From Lutraria lutraria (Eukaryota; Mollusca; Bivalvia; Venerida; Mactridae): a stretch of DNA of 64,000 bases. The position numbers and the translations under genes are program-made. Where the stretch lies: assembly GCA_964023205.1 (NCBI GenBank), contig OZ026844.1:37385963-37449962 (forward strand), written 5' to 3'. The stretch's first letter is position 1. Every line of letters begins with the position of its first letter. This document shows, one piece after another, positions 61,686 through 64,000 of the stretch. Under the pieces are notes generated by a model. It was not told the DNA's origin, made no database searches, and saw only the letters and a list, made by a program, of their open reading frames with translations.

Positions 61686-61705
61686 CGTGACACATTTCTA
61701 GTTTT

Positions 61706-64000
61706 AATATGCGAAGTAATTGCTTGAACAATTATTGAATAGGTAAATTACAGTATTTTTAAAGCACATCAACTCATGATTTTTCATTTTTCCCATTGAA
61801 TGGACATTGTCAATTAGAGGGAGGATTTTTAACTTCTTGGTAGTTTTTTTTATTCATACAGATATGAAACATGATGTCATTAAGGGATAGCTTGCTAATA
61901 AAATGTTACAAACATTTGTTCTCAGAAGAAATAGAAGAAATATATCAGAAATAAATGGTTAAAATCAGATGAATTTTATGTAGAGATATGATAGAGGTTG
62001 AATCATGATCTCTACCAACATAGGAAATATTTTAGTCACTGGCTCTAGTGTAACATTTCTGTCTGATAAAGGTTGTGTTGGGAATTGGTTTGAAGAAATT
62101 AGATCCTAAAGATTCATATTTATTTAATACTTTCACAGGGCGGGTAAATCAGCTAGAAGAAACATAAGAATTTGATTGTAAAAGTCAACTTAATATGCTT
62201 GTATTGTAAAAGGTAATGCAATACCACATTAAGGAGAAACTCAACAATCACGCCAATACTGTTTGTCAAGAAAAATTAAAACAAGAGTTTATTAAAACGA
62301 GAAGAGTACCATACTCACACAAGAACTGAAATGGAGCTAGATAAACATCAACATTTTTCCAGTCTATAATGCTAATGGCGATGTCTGGATTTCAAAGCAT
62401 TAATGAATATATCAAAGTACTTGTGGAAATTTTCATAGGCTTGCACTGCAATATGGAATGGGAACTAGTTATTCAACTTTTGAATGGCGGATGTAGTACT
62501 TTATCTGCTCAAAAATGCATGTGTGCTGAGCAAGTGATGCGGACAAACACTCAGTTTCTAAAAACCGAAGTTTTTAATTCCATTGATCTAAGAAAAAGGC
62601 AAAATTTCAGAATGATGGACTGTCTACATAATTTGTGTACAAATAAAGAAGAATGCATGGACTTCTAAAGAACTGTTGGGACATTATGAACATCATCATT
62701 TTATTTAACCAAGGATGTTTTAATTAAGAGATTTTAATATACAGTCATTACCTGGTAAATGTCTGTAATAAGGATCATTTGAAAGATTTCTATTAAAAGT
62801 GCTATCTTAGCAATGTCTGTGAAATGGGACCAGGAAGGGACATGAATCCCATCCAGGCAATTGCTCTATATACAGATAATTTATTTAATTATATGAAAAA
62901 AAAACATGTTTCAAAAGCCTGCACTTCAAATAATGTTATTAATCATACAGTTGAATGATTTCTTTCAAATCATGAATCACAAAATTGTATAAATTTATTG
63001 AAATTAAAGATGTTGGATTGATCATTCAAGTATATTTAAATGTGGATCATGGCATTACCTTTCCATAAGGGACCAAGCCAAGACATCTTGTCCAATCCCA
63101 GATGGTCCAATTTTAATGGTATAGAGTAAAATAAACAAATGTATGATAAAGATATATCGTGAATACAAATTCTGCCAACTAAATATTCAAATTTGAATTA
63201 GTGTAGATTATTTCAAAGAATACTATCAAAATTAATAATTTGACCGTCTTCACTTTATGCCGACTTGGTAATGGAGCATCATGGAAGTATGCCGCCTGAC
63301 CTAACATTGTACGTTTTCATGACTTGTTTCACTGAAGTTAACTAATGTATTTAATTGGCTTTTATTTCCTATAAGATTATACAATAAATAAATACTATTC
63401 TACATGTATACATATAAATGAAGTAATTATGACAAATTTTGATGTGCACTATCTCTATCTACACCTAGAAGGTACAAATCAAGTGGGGATGAAGGTGAGT
63501 ACTGGGTATTATTAAAATTACACAGAAATCACTTCATAAATAAATACTGCGTTTACTTTCATTTTAACTTAACATGGTTTCTTAAAATATTTCATAGGCT
63601 AAATGTGTCTAAGAACATTTTCAAATACATGTACAGCATAAAATTCATTGAATGTAAAATTTCTTACTAACAACTTGCCCACATAATTTTTTTTAAAAAG
63701 CAATTTTTGGAAAGTCTAAAGCAGTACGTGTCATGTTGAATAATGCAGATATCGAATACTTTTGTGTTTATTTCAATTGATGCATTTTTTTGTCTGTAAA
63801 TCGGTCGTAATCCTTCAGATGAATAAAATATTTTGTTTTTAAACTTCTCTATGGGGAACTTAACATCCCAGTTTTCAAAATACAAAAAAATCTTGTCAAA
63901 TCTTGTCGTTATGAAAATGACTTGTGGGGCACATGACTAAAATATAATTTAATTTACAGTCAAACGTGTATTAGTGACCATCTCCAATAAAGGCCAATAT
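61706..64000. other. Intergenic sequence, no supported gene
   Basis: AT-rich sequence. A 99-codon frame at 62369-62668 (plus) is preceded by a pyrimidine tract and CAG, but its peptide is not recognised and no partner exon was found. No tandem repeats or paired inverted ends were noticed. Confidence 0.35.

Noticed and set aside
62369..62668. 99-codon open frame with an acceptor-like CAG upstream
   Set aside because: The peptide is not recognised, no partner exon with matching phase was found, and length alone is not convincing in AT-rich sequence.

Overview
The window is eukaryotic: split genes with GT-AG introns, AT-rich non-coding sequence and very dense interspersed and tandem repeats. 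The repeat styles (tRNA-derived SINEs, short inverted-repeat DNA elements, and arrays of about 145-165 bp monomers carrying phrases such as GGGCCATAACTC) and the protein sequences point to a mollusc, most likely a bivalve. That taxonomic call is an inference from pattern recognition.

Three protein-coding genes are well supported. (1) 532-8407, plus strand: the 3' part of a large secreted cysteine-rich protein (SCO-spondin/mucin-like) with three thrombospondin type 1 repeats, a TIL-like module, a VWC-like module and a C-terminal cystine knot; its 5' exons lie left of the window. (2) 37430-45668, minus strand: a complete six-exon SUV39H-type H3K9 methyltransferase (chromodomain, pre-SET, SET, post-SET; 624 residues), with an unusually long acidic, internally repeated linker between SET and post-SET. 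(3) 50075-59236, plus strand: a complete nine-exon ATP6AP1 (Ac45, V-ATPase accessory subunit S1; 445 residues). Genes 2 and 3 diverge from a roughly 4.4 kb intergenic region, and both have ETS-like CCGGAAG motifs close to the start codon. No functional link between the three genes is evident.

From about 8.4 to 37.4 kb no conserved gene is recognisable. This stretch is dominated by minisatellites (26 bp units at 10.55-11.94 kb, 43 bp at 16.6-17.2 kb, 40 bp at 18.9-19.4 kb, 47 bp over about 3.4 kb at 19.9-23.3 kb, about 61-63 bp at 26.1-26.65 kb), four SINE copies of one family (one of them at 2 kb), and several elements built as inverted-repeat ends enclosing monomer arrays (28.5-29.8, 31.1-32.2, 34.5-35.7 kb; also 60.2-61.7 kb). 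A weak candidate gene with a duplicated 177-nt exon-like unit lies at 15.4-18.5 kb.

Several DNA-transposon-like elements can be delimited by terminal inverted repeats, three with target-site duplications: 24713-25200 (TAGCTAC), 50602-51541 (TTCCTGCT) and 55687-56878 (GTAAATTT, hAT-like). The last two lie in introns 1 and 6 of ATP6AP1. A 2.04 kb element at 47944-49982 has ends made of iterated GGTCAATTCGTAACC-like motifs and contains a broken LINE reverse transcriptase fragment. Five copies of a roughly 175 bp pogo/Tigger-like MITE are scattered through the window.
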